Both the position numbers and the translations under genes were made by a program. From an uncultured Lachnospiraceae bacterium (GTDB lineage Bacteria > Bacillota > Clostridia > Lachnospirales > Lachnospiraceae), in assembly GCA_947630485.1 (NCBI GenBank), contig CANRHU010000023.1, positions 1 to 44,585 of the forward strand: a stretch of 44,585 nt of DNA. The letters run 5' to 3'. Below are positions 1-6,855 of the stretch, piece after piece. The notes beneath the pieces were generated by a model. The model saw only the letters and a list, made by a program, of their open reading frames with translations. It was not told the DNA's origin and did no database searches. Position 1 is the first letter of the stretch, and every line of letters begins with the position of its first letter.

Positions 1-47
1 GAAAACCGATGGCTCCTGACTGAAATAAGTCTACTCCATCGGTTTTC
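1..47. terminator. Perfect 12-bp inverted repeat, probable bidirectional terminator
   Basis: GAAAACCGATGG (1-12) and its exact reverse complement (36-47) flank a 23-nt loop. On the plus strand the right arm ends in TTTTCTTT, fitting a terminator of a plus-strand gene left of the window. On the minus strand the preceding A-rich stretch makes it symmetrical. It overlaps the open Nudix frame. Confidence 0.5.
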
Positions 48-1115
48 TTTATTCAAGCTGACCTCTGAACAGTAACTCTGCCGGCCGCAGGGATCCGGGA
101 TGCCCAAATATTCCCCCATCGCCAGAAATTCGTCCTCATAAATGCAGTTCTGCAGGCTTCCGTCGCGGATGTTACCAAGACATTCCAGATAATCAATCCA
201 GAGGACTCCCGCTACTTCCGACGCCTGCAGCGTCAGCGCATCCGCGTCCACCGGCTCCCGATACACATACATCTGCGCAATCTCAGCGTCGCGGAACGGT
301 TTCCCATAGAATTCCGCCTCCATATAGCCTTTGCGGCGTCCAGCCGGCTCAAGCTGCTCCGGCAGCGCCCGGATTCCCAGCTCTTCCTCCAATTCCCGCA
401 AAGCGGACGTCAGATAATCTTCCCCTGCCGGCACGTGTCCCGCGGCAGAAATGTCATAGCAGCCCGGATAGGAATCCTTTCCCGCGCTTCTCTTCTGCAA
501 AAGAATATCATAGCCGCTCTTTTTGTTCGGCCGCACAATCCAGATATGGGCTGTCGGATGGAGGCTCCCCTCCCGGTGGGCTACGCCCCGCTCGCGCACG
601 ACGCCGCTTTTCGTTCCGTCCTCATTCAGAATATCGAAAAGTTCCATGGGCCTGCCGTTCAGCGCCGCGTTCACCAGCGTCGCACCGTCCCCTCCGTAAA
701 CCAGTTTCAGAGAGAAAAATGCCCCGTCCTCCTCCAGTAACCGGAAGAATATCTTGTCCCCTTCCCAGATGTTCAGTCCCCAGACACGGTCCGCGGGCAC
801 CCATTGGAGCTCTCCCTCGTCGCAGGAGACCGGCTCGCCTTCAAAGCCGTCCGCCGTAAACAGTGCCATATACTCCGTCTCTCCGCTTCCGGATACAAAG
901 GTGACCAGCCCGCGGAAGCGATAGGACGTCAGCGTATAGCCGGTCTCCTCCTTCACCTCCCGCAGCACGCACTCCTCCGGACTCTCGTCCGCCTCAAAAT
1001 GGCCCCCTACGCCAATCCATTTATCCTTATTCACATCATTCTTTTTCACGGTTCGGTGAAGCATCAGCCAGCAGCCGTCCCGCTCGATATAACACAGGGT
1101 GCTGAAACTCGTCAT
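1..1115 (-). CDS. Two-domain Nudix hydrolase (MutT-like + IDI-like), 3' end outside window
   Basis: The reading frame is open from an ATG at 1115, preceded by GGAGG with 7-nt spacing, to the left edge: 371 codons without a stop. Two complete Nudix boxes (G-x5-E-x7-RE-U-x-EE-x-G) are visible. The first is at residues 38-60 (G38, E44, R52, E53, E56, E57) in an N-terminal half resembling clostridial 8-oxo-dGTP diphosphatases (STLCYIERDG, KWIGVGGHFE). The second is at 226-248 (G226, E232, R240, E241, E244, E245) in a half resembling the YfcD/IDI-like Nudix group (QKRS, PGCYDISAAGH). Nudix enzymes cleave nucleoside diphosphates linked to another group. A role in clearing oxidised nucleotides is inference for half one, and the substrate of half two is unknown. 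The last visible codons overlap a 12-bp inverted repeat, so the true stop lies left of the window. Confidence 0.85.
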   Translation of the reverse strand, partial: MTSFSTLCYIERDGCWLMLHRTVKKNDVNKDKWIGVGGHFEADESPEECVLREVKEETGYTLTSYRFRGLVTFVSGSGETEYMALFTADGFEGEPVSCDEGELQWVPADRVWGLNIWEGDKIFFRLLEEDGAFFSLKLVYGGDGATLVNAALNGRPMELFDILNEDGTKSGVVRERGVAHREGSLHPTAHIWIVRPNKKSGYDILLQKRSAGKDSYPGCYDISAAGHVPAGEDYLTSALRELEEELGIRALPEQLEPAGRRKGYMEAEFYGKPFRDAEIAQMYVYREPVDADALTLQASEVAGVLWIDYLECLGNIRDGSLQNCIYEDEFLAMGEYLGIPDPCGRQSYCSEVSLNKENRWSRLISVRSHRF

Positions 1116-1147
1116 ATCATTTCCTCCGTCGCCGCCGCGCCGGGAAA

Positions 1148-1211
1148 CCGCCCCGGCGCTCTGCTCGTATCTCCATGCGAGAAAGGCGCCAGTGACGCTC
1201 TTCTCGTATTC
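1148..1211 (-). repeat. 39-bp repeat module, one full unit (1173-1211) plus partial second unit
   Basis: Read on the minus strand, the full unit starts GAATAC, has core GCGTCACTGGCGC and ends GCATGG. It translates as EYEKSVTGAFLAW and is followed by RYEQS of a second, diverging unit. The frame is open and in phase with the Nudix start at 1115 (96 nt upstream), but there is no start codon in it, so it is probably untranslated. It belongs to the same family as the copies at 1814, 7645, 14855 and 23396. Confidence 0.8.
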
Positions 1212-1310
1212 CGCGTTTTCTTACAGCATACCACAAAATCGCAAAATGAAAAGAATCATTTGTCAGATTTCGGCGCAAACTAGGAAAAAATCCATATGGA
1301 GGTGAAAAGA

Positions 1311-1745
1311 ATGAGAAGCAGCGATACAGTAGAACTGTTAAAGGAATGCGACGCCGGCGTAAAGATGGCCGTCTCCTCCTTCGACGAAGTGCTGGGGCGA
1401 ATCCGAAATTCCGACATGAAAAACCTGCTGGAAAAGAGCAGGGAAAGCCATGAAAAGCTGGGCGGTGAAATCCACTCCCTGCTGGACAGCTACCACAGTG
1501 AGAAAAAGGATCCGAACCCCGTAGCCAAAACCATGTCCTGGATGAAAACCACCATGAAAATGGGCATGGACGAGAGCGACGCCACCGTGGCCGACCTGAT
1601 CACGGACGGCTGCAACATGGGCGTGAAATCCCTGCACCGTTATATGAACCAGTACCGGGGCGCAGACGAGACTTCCCGCGATATCTGCGGCCGCCTGGTG
1701 CGCATGGAGGAAAGCCTGTGCAAGGACCTGCGGGAATACCTGTAG
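1311..1745 (+). CDS. Small helical ferritin-like / DUF2383-like protein
   Basis: This is a 144-residue, almost entirely helical, charged protein without signal peptide or membrane segment. The start at 1311 is chosen because GGAGGTG lies 6 nt upstream. An upstream ATG at 1296 would lie on top of that ribosome binding site. The pattern of long amphipathic helices with regularly spaced E, H and K (for example LLKECDAGVKMAVSSF near the N-terminus and ESHEKLGGEIHSLLD around 45-60) resembles the four-helix PF09537/DUF2383 ferritin-like group. No clear di-iron ExxH pair could be established, so metal binding is uncertain. The gene stands alone between the divergent Nudix gene and mntP and is followed by a strong hairpin. 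Confidence 0.7.
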   Translation: MRSSDTVELLKECDAGVKMAVSSFDEVLGRIRNSDMKNLLEKSRESHEKLGGEIHSLLDSYHSEKKDPNPVAKTMSWMKTTMKMGMDESDATVADLITDGCNMGVKSLHRYMNQYRGADETSRDICGRLVRMEESLCKDLREYL

Positions 1746-1813
1746 GATCTTTTTAATGCCGCCGCATTTTAGGAGGAGCTTTCGAAGCGGAGCCTGCCGG
1801 GCAGACTTCTGAA

Positions 1814-1852
1814 GAATACAAAAAACGCGTCATTGGCGCGTTTTTTGCATAC
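1814..1852 (+). repeat. 39-bp repeat module (copy overlapping a terminator)
   Basis: This is a single unit starting GAATAC and ending GCATAC, followed at once by TGACGTAA. The frame reads EYKKRVIGAFFAY and then a TGA stop. The copy at 14855-14893 shares the same ending GCATACTGACGTAA. It is downstream of, and out of frame with, the ferritin-like gene. Confidence 0.8.
1820..1846. terminator. Rho-independent terminator
   Basis: AAAAAACGCG and CGCGTTTTTT form a perfect 10-bp stem with a 7-nt loop, with the T-run within the stem. It lies 75 nt after the stop of the ferritin-like gene and is embedded in the 39-bp repeat unit at 1814-1852. Confidence 0.75.
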
Positions 1853-1873
1853 TGACGTAAAACGACATCCGGG

Positions 1874-1926
1874 CGCCGCGGCGCCGGGTCAAGAAATCAC
1901 GCCGCGGCGCCTGGGTTAAGAAATCA
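1874..1926. repeat. GC-rich tandem duplication (26/27 bp) upstream of mntP
   Basis: Two consecutive units (1874-1899 and 1900-1926) each consist of CGCCGCGGCGCC followed by GGGT-type sequence and AAGAAATCA. The palindromic CGCCGCGGCG cores also let the two units pair with each other. The second unit abuts the -35 box of the mntP promoter. Confidence 0.8.
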
Positions 1927-1955
1927 TTGACAAATATCCCCCAATGGACTACAAT
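1927..1955 (+). promoter_or_regulatory. Sigma-A-type promoter of mntP
   Basis: TTGACA (1927-1932), a 17-nt spacer and TACAAT (1950-1955). The expected transcript start is near 1962, leaving a leader of only about 37 nt before the mntP start, too short for a metal riboswitch. Confidence 0.75.
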
Positions 1956-1998
1956 TTCACTCAAATCCGGTTTTCTGTGAAATCATGGGGGGAGAAAA

Positions 1999-2556
1999 AT
2001 GTCGCTTATCGAGCTGTTTCTGATCGCTGTCGGTCTGTCCATGGACGCCTTCGCCGTCTCTATCTGCAAAGGCCTGTCCATGCGGAAGCTGAATCTGCGC
2101 AGCGCGTTTATCATCGGTCTTTACTTCGGCGGTTTTCAGGCTCTGATGCCGCTCGCGGGCTACCTGCTGGGTTCCGGCTTCAAGGACGTCATCACGGCCT
2201 ACGATCACTGGATTGCCTTCCTTCTTCTGACCATTATCGGCGGCAATATGATCCGGGAAGCCCAAAACCCGGAGGAAGAGAGCTGCAACGACTCTGTCGC
2301 CTTCCGCGATATGATCGTCCTGGCCGTTGCCACCAGCATCGACGCCCTTGCTGTGGGCGTCACCTTCGCCTTTCTCCGCGTACATATCATCCCCGCGGTG
2401 TCCTTTATCGGCGCCGTCACCTTCTGCCTGTCTGTATTCGGCGTGAAGGTGGGAAACGTGTTCGGTACGTGCTACAAATCCCGGGCGGAGACGGCTGGCG
2501 GACTGATCCTGATCGGAATCGGCTTAAAGATCCTGATCGAGCATCTGTTCTTCTGA
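1999..2556 (+). CDS. mntP: Manganese efflux pump MntP
   Basis: This 185-residue, six-helix membrane protein has the duplicated DUF204/MntP architecture. Repeat one carries [15 protein letters not shown] (about 13-27) and repeat two carries [15 protein letters not shown] (about 110-125), with the paired Asp residues of the family. MntP exports Mn(II) from the cytoplasm and protects against manganese overload. GGGGGGAG precedes the ATG. Length matches the family (about 185-190). It is monocistronic and runs convergently into the DUF1700 operon with only 15 bp between the stops. The function call follows from the family; no Mn-responsive element was identified. Confidence 0.93.
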   Translation: MSLIELFLIAVGLSMDAFAVSICKGLSMRKLNLRSAFIIGLYFGGFQALMPLAGYLLGSGFKDVITAYDHWIAFLLLTIIGGNMIREAQNPEEESCNDSVAFRDMIVLAVATSIDALAVGVTFAFLRVHIIPAVSFIGAVTFCLSVFGVKVGNVFGTCYKSRAETAGGLILIGIGLKILIEHLFF

Positions 2557-2571
2557 AAACGCCGCTCCCTT

Positions 2572-3168
2572 TTACCAGCCGGTGCGGTTTTCCACACGCG
2601 CCGCCGTCGCCGGGTTCATCCGTATCTTCACGCTGGAGACGTCCACAACCTCATAGCTGGAAAGCTTCCCGTTCTTTAAGTCATTGAGCATCTCGTCCTT
2701 ATTCTCCATAAAGATCTGGAAATCATCGCCAAAATAAGAGCGCATCAAACGGAGCTCGCCGCTGTAAACCGGTTCCTCCGCCGCCGGGTCTGTCTCTTCC
2801 CCAGGGGCTGCCTTCGCCGCCGACTCTGTCTCCTCCTGCGTATCATACTCCAGATAATCCAGATAGGGCTTCACAAGCGCGCTGTTATATGTCACTTCGT
2901 AGCGGACGATCCCCTCCGGCACAGACGGATCTTCCTCGATCTCTTCCAAAAAACGGTTCGTATAATAGCTTCTCTCCAAAATAACCTTACTGCCGTCGTC
3001 CTTGAGTTCAAAGTCAAAATTTCCCGTCACCAGGTACTCGCTGCCGAGCTGCTTCGTCCCGCTGTATTTCAGCGAGGACCATTCCACCATCGTAACACCC
3101 ACGCCGATCCCGCCCAAAAGCACGCCGGTCAGAAACGCGGCCGCCAGGATGATTCTTATTCTGCGCAT
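2572..3168 (-). CDS. Membrane-anchored protein of the PadR-DUF1700 operon
   Basis: The product has 198 residues with an N-terminal hydrophobic anchor (about residues 5-28: IILAAAFLTGVLLGGIGVGV) and a soluble, acidic extracytoplasmic part. There is an acidic/alanine-rich low-complexity stretch at about 113-133 (EETESAAKAAPGEETD). No catalytic motif was recognised. The start codon lies inside the 3' end of the DUF1700 gene (13-nt overlap), so the two are translationally linked. Position as third gene after padR and DUF1700 matches Firmicutes operons that usually end in a DUF4097-type or other envelope protein. An envelope-stress role is inference from that context only. Confidence 0.75.
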   Translation of the reverse strand: MRRIRIILAAAFLTGVLLGGIGVGVTMVEWSSLKYSGTKQLGSEYLVTGNFDFELKDDGSKVILERSYYTNRFLEEIEEDPSVPEGIVRYEVTYNSALVKPYLDYLEYDTQEETESAAKAAPGEETDPAAEEPVYSGELRLMRSYFGDDFQIFMENKDEMLNDLKNGKLSSYEVVDVSSVKIRMNPATAARVENRTGW

Positions 3169-4211
3169 GATCCATCTTCCTCCTCTCCGTCACTCTCTTT
3201 TAAAGCCTCCGTCCCAAGCTCTGCCGGAAGCGCCCCGCGGCGCCCGGCCGGCATATCGCTTCGCGCTGCCACGGCAGCTGCTCTCCGCTTTCTCCAAAAC
3301 AACGTCACCATAAAGCCGGCCGCCGCAAACAGGCTCACCGCCGCTCCCAAGGACCCGATTACCAGTCCCGCAAACGGATATCCGCTCAGCACCAAGACGA
3401 AAAACGCTCCCAGCGCGAACAGAAAAAACACGCCCGCCAGGCCGACAAACAGCGCGATTCCGACACAAAACAGATTCCAGGTCATACGGACGCACCAGAG
3501 AAACGCCTCCACACACCACCTGTAAAACGCGGCAATCCCGCCTCCAAGCTGCTCCCAGAACCCTCTTCGAACCGCCATCTCCGCACCTCCTTCCTCTTTT
3601 GTCCCCAAAGCCGTATCCTTCTTCCTTTCCTCCGCATCCTTCCGGCCGATTCCCAGGATTCCGGCCGTCCACAAAAAGGGCCTTTCAAGCTGCCTAAAGC
3701 ACCATAGAGCCGCCCGCCATATCCAGGCGGCCGCAGCTTTCATACTCCCCACGCACCAGCCGGCAGCGGACTTCGTACTCCTCCAGCACCAGCCGCCGGC
3801 CGCCTTAATCTTCCTCCCAAACGAAAGCCACGCGCCGGCTGCCCTTTCCCGCAGTCCGGCAAGTCCCCTGCCGGCCTCCTCCGTTTCGTCGCGCGTCTCC
3901 CTGCGCTCCTTCGGCCGTCCGTTTCGGTCGGCCGCTTCCGTCTCCGCGGCCATCCCGCGCCCGGCTGCTTTTTCAGACTCCTCCGCCTGGTTCACCGCGG
4001 CATAATCCGCCCGCACGTGATACGCCTCGAGAAGCTCCGCCGTCAGCTCCTTAAAATCGCCGAAATCAGCGATCGCCTCCTCCTCCGTCAGCCCATTGGC
4101 CACCTTCATATCGATATGCTGCTCGTATTCGTCGACGATATCCCGCAGCTCCTCTTCCTCCAAAACCGCCAGCGCCTTTCGCAGCGCCGCCAGAAATTCC
4201 TGCTTATTCAT
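3156..4211 (-). CDS. DUF1700 (HAAS-domain) membrane protein with Trp-rich repeat linker
   Basis: The N-terminal 65 residues (MNKQEFLAALRKAL, then EEEAIADFGDFKELTAELL) match the HAAS/DUF1700 helical domain found next to PadR regulators. A charged linker (75-125) follows, then a segment of near-tandem 11-13-residue units rich in Trp, Ala and Lys (W128, W141, W143, W152, W163, W165, W170). Two long hydrophobic segments near the C-terminus (about 247-276 and 280-306) are predicted membrane helices. The ATG at 4211 is preferred to an upstream ATG at 4235 because AGGAG lies about 7 nt before it. DUF1700 proteins are thought to act with PadR in envelope-related control; the mechanism is unknown. Confidence 0.82.
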   Translation of the reverse strand: MNKQEFLAALRKALAVLEEEELRDIVDEYEQHIDMKVANGLTEEEAIADFGDFKELTAELLEAYHVRADYAAVNQAEESEKAAGRGMAAETEAADRNGRPKERRETRDETEEAGRGLAGLRERAAGAWLSFGRKIKAAGGWCWRSTKSAAGWCVGSMKAAAAWIWRAALWCFRQLERPFLWTAGILGIGRKDAEERKKDTALGTKEEGGAEMAVRRGFWEQLGGGIAAFYRWCVEAFLWCVRMTWNLFCVGIALFVGLAGVFFLFALGAFFVLVLSGYPFAGLVIGSLGAAVSLFAAAGFMVTLFWRKRRAAAVAARSDMPAGRRGALPAELGTEALKESDGEEEDGSCAE

Positions 4212-4308
4212 CCCTCGCTCCTCTCCGCCGCCCAAATGCAGCTATTGACTATCCCTCAACGCCCCTCAAAAAGCGTTCTTCCCGGCCGTCTGCCCGGCCG
4301 CCGCGCCG

Positions 4309-4629
4309 TCACTGCGTTTTCTGTTCCTGCAGAAAATGTCCGACCCTCTCCGAAAATTCCGTCCATTCCGCTTCCAGCTGATCCCGGTACAAAATCCCCG
4401 CCACCGTCAGATGATAATACTTCCGCGGCGGACCTTCGGTGGACTCCCGCAGGTACGTCTCAAAATACCGCTCGTTGGTCAGGCGCTTTAAGAGCGGGTA
4501 AATCGTTCCCTCGTTCACATCCACAACCTTGGAAACCTCCTCCACCAGCTCGTAGCCGTACATATCCTTCTGCCTCACCGATTCCAGGACAATCAGCTCC
4601 AGGACTCCTTTTTTGAACTGCGCATTCAT
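4309..4629 (-). CDS. PadR-family transcriptional regulator
   Basis: This is a 106-residue winged-helix protein. The PadR signature is clear: FKKGVLELIVLESV at 5-18, MYGYELVEEVSKV at 23-35, the wing region EGTIYPLLKRL at 40-50 and PRKYYHLTVAG at 68-78. Small PadR proteins of this type bind inverted repeats as dimers and usually repress their own operon. It is the first gene of the padR-DUF1700-anchored-protein operon, with a 97-nt gap to the next gene. Its promoter contains a perfect inverted repeat between the -35 and -10 boxes, consistent with autoregulation (inferred). Confidence 0.92.
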   Translation of the reverse strand: MNAQFKKGVLELIVLESVRQKDMYGYELVEEVSKVVDVNEGTIYPLLKRLTNERYFETYLRESTEGPPRKYYHLTVAGILYRDQLEAEWTEFSERVGHFLQEQKTQ

Positions 4630-4654
4630 AGCGTCCCTCTCTTTCTCTGGTTAC

Positions 4655-4683
4655 ATATTATACCAACTACTTGGTATTGTCAA
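4655..4683 (-). promoter_or_regulatory. padR promoter with operator-like inverted repeat in the spacer
   Basis: On the minus strand TTGACA (4678-4683) is followed by TATAAT (4657-4662, 15-nt spacer) or, in overlap, TAATAT (4655-4660, 17-nt spacer). The spacer is filled by ATACCAA-N4-TTGGTAT (4660-4677), a perfect 7-bp inverted repeat. A dimeric regulator bound there would block RNA polymerase, so PadR is the obvious candidate (inference). Confidence 0.75.
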
Positions 4684-4703
4684 GTACTAAAATTATAAAT
4701 ATA

Positions 4704-4751
4704 GCGGCTGCAAAAGCAGGCCGATCAAAATCCGCCCTCTCTCGCAGCCGC
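4704..4751 (-). terminator. Possible terminator after the fucosidase gene
   Basis: GCGGCTGC and GCAGCCGC form an 8-bp stem around a 32-nt loop just after the fucosidase stop. AT-rich sequence follows on the minus strand, but there is no clean T-run, so the call is tentative. Confidence 0.4.
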
Positions 4752-4755
4752 CCCG

Positions 4756-6225
4756 TCAGTCGATCTGAATCTTAAACACGACCGGCATATCGCTCTCGAT
4801 CCGCTGTGTCCTTACCGTAAGGCCGCTTTCGTCCCGCGTCCACGCTGGCGTCCCTCCAACGCCCAGCACTTCCACCGACCGGATGATTCCGTGAAAATTC
4901 GGCGCCTGGGAAGCGTCCGTTTCCGCCAGCGAACGGATGCAGACGGTGTCTTTCCCCTTCATGTTCAGGCAGACGGCATAGAGATATCCGCCGTTCACCG
5001 TAAAACGGATATCCTCCGACGTATAGCCCTTGTCCTCAGAATCGGCGAACTGCCCCTCCTTGATCTTCGTTGGACCTTCCGCGGACAGCCTCCAGAGCTT
5101 GGAGCCGTAGATCGCCTCGCCGTTTGTCTTCATCCAATCGCCGATCGCAAGCAGGATCCGGCGGTCCTCATCGGGAATCGTTCCGTCTGCCTTCGGGCCG
5201 ATATTCAGGAGGAGACGTCCGTTCTTGCTGACGATATCCACCAGGTCGCGGACGATCTGATGCGGCGTCTTGTATTCATTTCCAACCGTATAGCACCACG
5301 AATTATTGGCCACGGAGGTGTCCGTCTGCCAGACATATGGCCTGGCGTCGGCAAACTGCCCCCGCTCCACGTCGATGACGGCGGCGCCGAACGCGAAGGC
5401 GTCATGCTTGTAATTGATGACGACCTCCTCGCCCCACTCCTCGGCGCGATTGTAGTAATAGGCGGCAAATTTCCGCAGATACGGCTTCACGCTGCTGTGC
5501 TGAATCCACCAGTCAAAATAGATAATCCGCGGACGGTAGCGATCCACCAGCTCGCAGCAGCGGCAAAGCCAGTCATTCAAAAACTCCTCCGTGGGCGCCG
5601 GTTCGGAATACAGATCGAAATGATCCGCCGGTTCTTTCATGGCGGGCCAATAAAAGTCGCCGCGCACGAGCGGCTCCCTGATATCGGAATCAAATTCTTT
5701 GCCGTGCCCCATGAAAAACCAGTGCTCGACACGGTGCGAGGAAGCGCAGGGATAAAGTCCCGCCGCGCGGCAGGCCTCGTGAAGCTCGCCCAGGACGTCG
5801 CGGCGCGGTCCCATTTTAACCGCGTTCCAATCGGAAATGGCGCTGTCATACATCTGAAATCCGTCGTGATGCTCGGCCACCGGAACCACGTACTGGGCCC
5901 CGGCCTGTTTAAACAGACCGATCCATTCCTCTGCGTCAAAATTTTCCGCCCGGAACATGGGGATGAAATCCTTGTAACCGAACTCCCGGTGGGAGCCGTA
6001 CGTCGCGACGTGATGCTCAAACTCCCGGCTTCCCTGAATGTACATGTTGCGGGAATACCATTCACTGCCGAAGGCAGGCACAGAATAGACGCCCCAATGG
6101 ATGAAAATACCGAATTTGACTTTCTCATACCACTGCGGAACATGATATTGCTGGAGAGATTCCCAGGTGTCCTTGTAACGGCCGTTCGCAATGACAGCGT
6201 CGATGGTTTTCAGATATTCTTGCAT
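4756..6225 (-). CDS. GH29 alpha-L-fucosidase (cytoplasmic)
   Basis: The 489-residue protein has no signal peptide, so it probably acts on imported oligosaccharides. GH29 motifs are the N-terminal WYEKVKFGIFIHWGVYSVP (32-50), HHDGF (119-123, substrate binding) and IIYFDWW (234-240), whose Asp238 matches the position of the retaining nucleophile. The C-terminal 110 residues form a beta-rich domain typical of the family. The enzyme removes alpha-linked L-fucose from glycans; linkage specificity cannot be read from sequence. GGAGC lies 6 nt upstream of the ATG. The start overlaps the end of the decayed oxidoreductase by 16 nt, so the two share a transcript. Confidence 0.92.
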   Translation of the reverse strand: MQEYLKTIDAVIANGRYKDTWESLQQYHVPQWYEKVKFGIFIHWGVYSVPAFGSEWYSRNMYIQGSREFEHHVATYGSHREFGYKDFIPMFRAENFDAEEWIGLFKQAGAQYVVPVAEHHDGFQMYDSAISDWNAVKMGPRRDVLGELHEACRAAGLYPCASSHRVEHWFFMGHGKEFDSDIREPLVRGDFYWPAMKEPADHFDLYSEPAPTEEFLNDWLCRCCELVDRYRPRIIYFDWWIQHSSVKPYLRKFAAYYYNRAEEWGEEVVINYKHDAFAFGAAVIDVERGQFADARPYVWQTDTSVANNSWCYTVGNEYKTPHQIVRDLVDIVSKNGRLLLNIGPKADGTIPDEDRRILLAIGDWMKTNGEAIYGSKLWRLSAEGPTKIKEGQFADSEDKGYTSEDIRFTVNGGYLYAVCLNMKGKDTVCIRSLAETDASQAPNFHGIIRSVEVLGVGGTPAWTRDESGLTVRTQRIESDMPVVFKIQID

Positions 6226-6842
6226 ACATAAGCTCCTTTCGTTGCATTGTTTGAAATGATCGTATACCGTCCGAGCCCCCGGCTTTCCTCCAAGTACGGA
6301 TTCACCGGCTCCAGCTTCTCCGGCCGCGGCGGCTTTCGGAAATCGTCCGTCTCGCGCAGAAGCATCACGTCGCCGCCGAACTGGTTCGGGTCTGTCAGAT
6401 AGAGAATCCCCTTTGTCCCGTAAATGGCAAAAAACGCCTGATCCGCCTGCACGCTGTCCCCCAGAAATGTATCCGGCGCGCAGCCCAGGTACAGCCCCTT
6501 CTCCTTCGCCAGCGCCATAAGCTCCCTTGCCGTCCGCGGATCATCCGTCATGGTCTTTTCCGTATAGACATGCTTTCCGGCCAGCAGCGCCGCCTTTATG
6601 ATCTCGTAATGCGCGCCCACCGGCGTCAGGTTCAGAACCATATCGATGGACGGATCCGCCAGCATCTCCTGAAAAGAGCAGGCCGTAAGTCCGTATTCCT
6701 GCGCCTTCCGTCCGGCGCTTTCCGGATGGGCGGCGCAGACCGAGACAATCTCCATCTGCTGAAATTTCCTCTGAATCGTCTCAATGTAGCGGCCGCTGAT
6801 CGCGCCCGCGCCCACAATGCCGACCCGAAACCGCTTATCCAT
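6210..6842 (-). pseudogene. Internally deleted Gfo/Idh/MocA oxidoreductase
   Basis: The N-terminal Rossmann half is intact: RVGIVGAGAISGRYIETI near the start, then NLTPVGAHYEIIKAALLAGK and HVYTEKTM, with the EK catalytic Lys region, up to CAPDTFLG. Directly after it comes sequence that normally lies more than 100 residues later (YGTKGILYLTDPNQFGG). The end (EESRGLG) then runs into unrelated codons overlapping the fucosidase start. At about 210 residues instead of 340-380, the substrate-binding beta-sheet domain is mostly missing. The deletions kept the frame, so a short protein may still be made, but dehydrogenase activity is unlikely. The start at 6842 is chosen because GGAG lies about 8 nt upstream. 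Confidence 0.72.
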
Positions 6843-6855
6843 TTTCATGCTCCTT

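Noticed and set aside
1860..1998. yybP-ykoY manganese riboswitch before mntP
   Set aside because: mntP genes are often under this riboswitch, but the predicted transcript starts near 1962, leaving about 37 nt, and the conserved riboswitch segments were not seen.
4236..4308. Terminator between padR and the DUF1700 gene
   Set aside because: AACGC/GCGTT gives only a 5-bp stem without a T-run, and the genes are expected to be cotranscribed.
4891..6231. 446-codon plus-strand open frame over the fucosidase
   Set aside because: It is antisense to a gene with complete GH29 motifs and has shadow-type composition.
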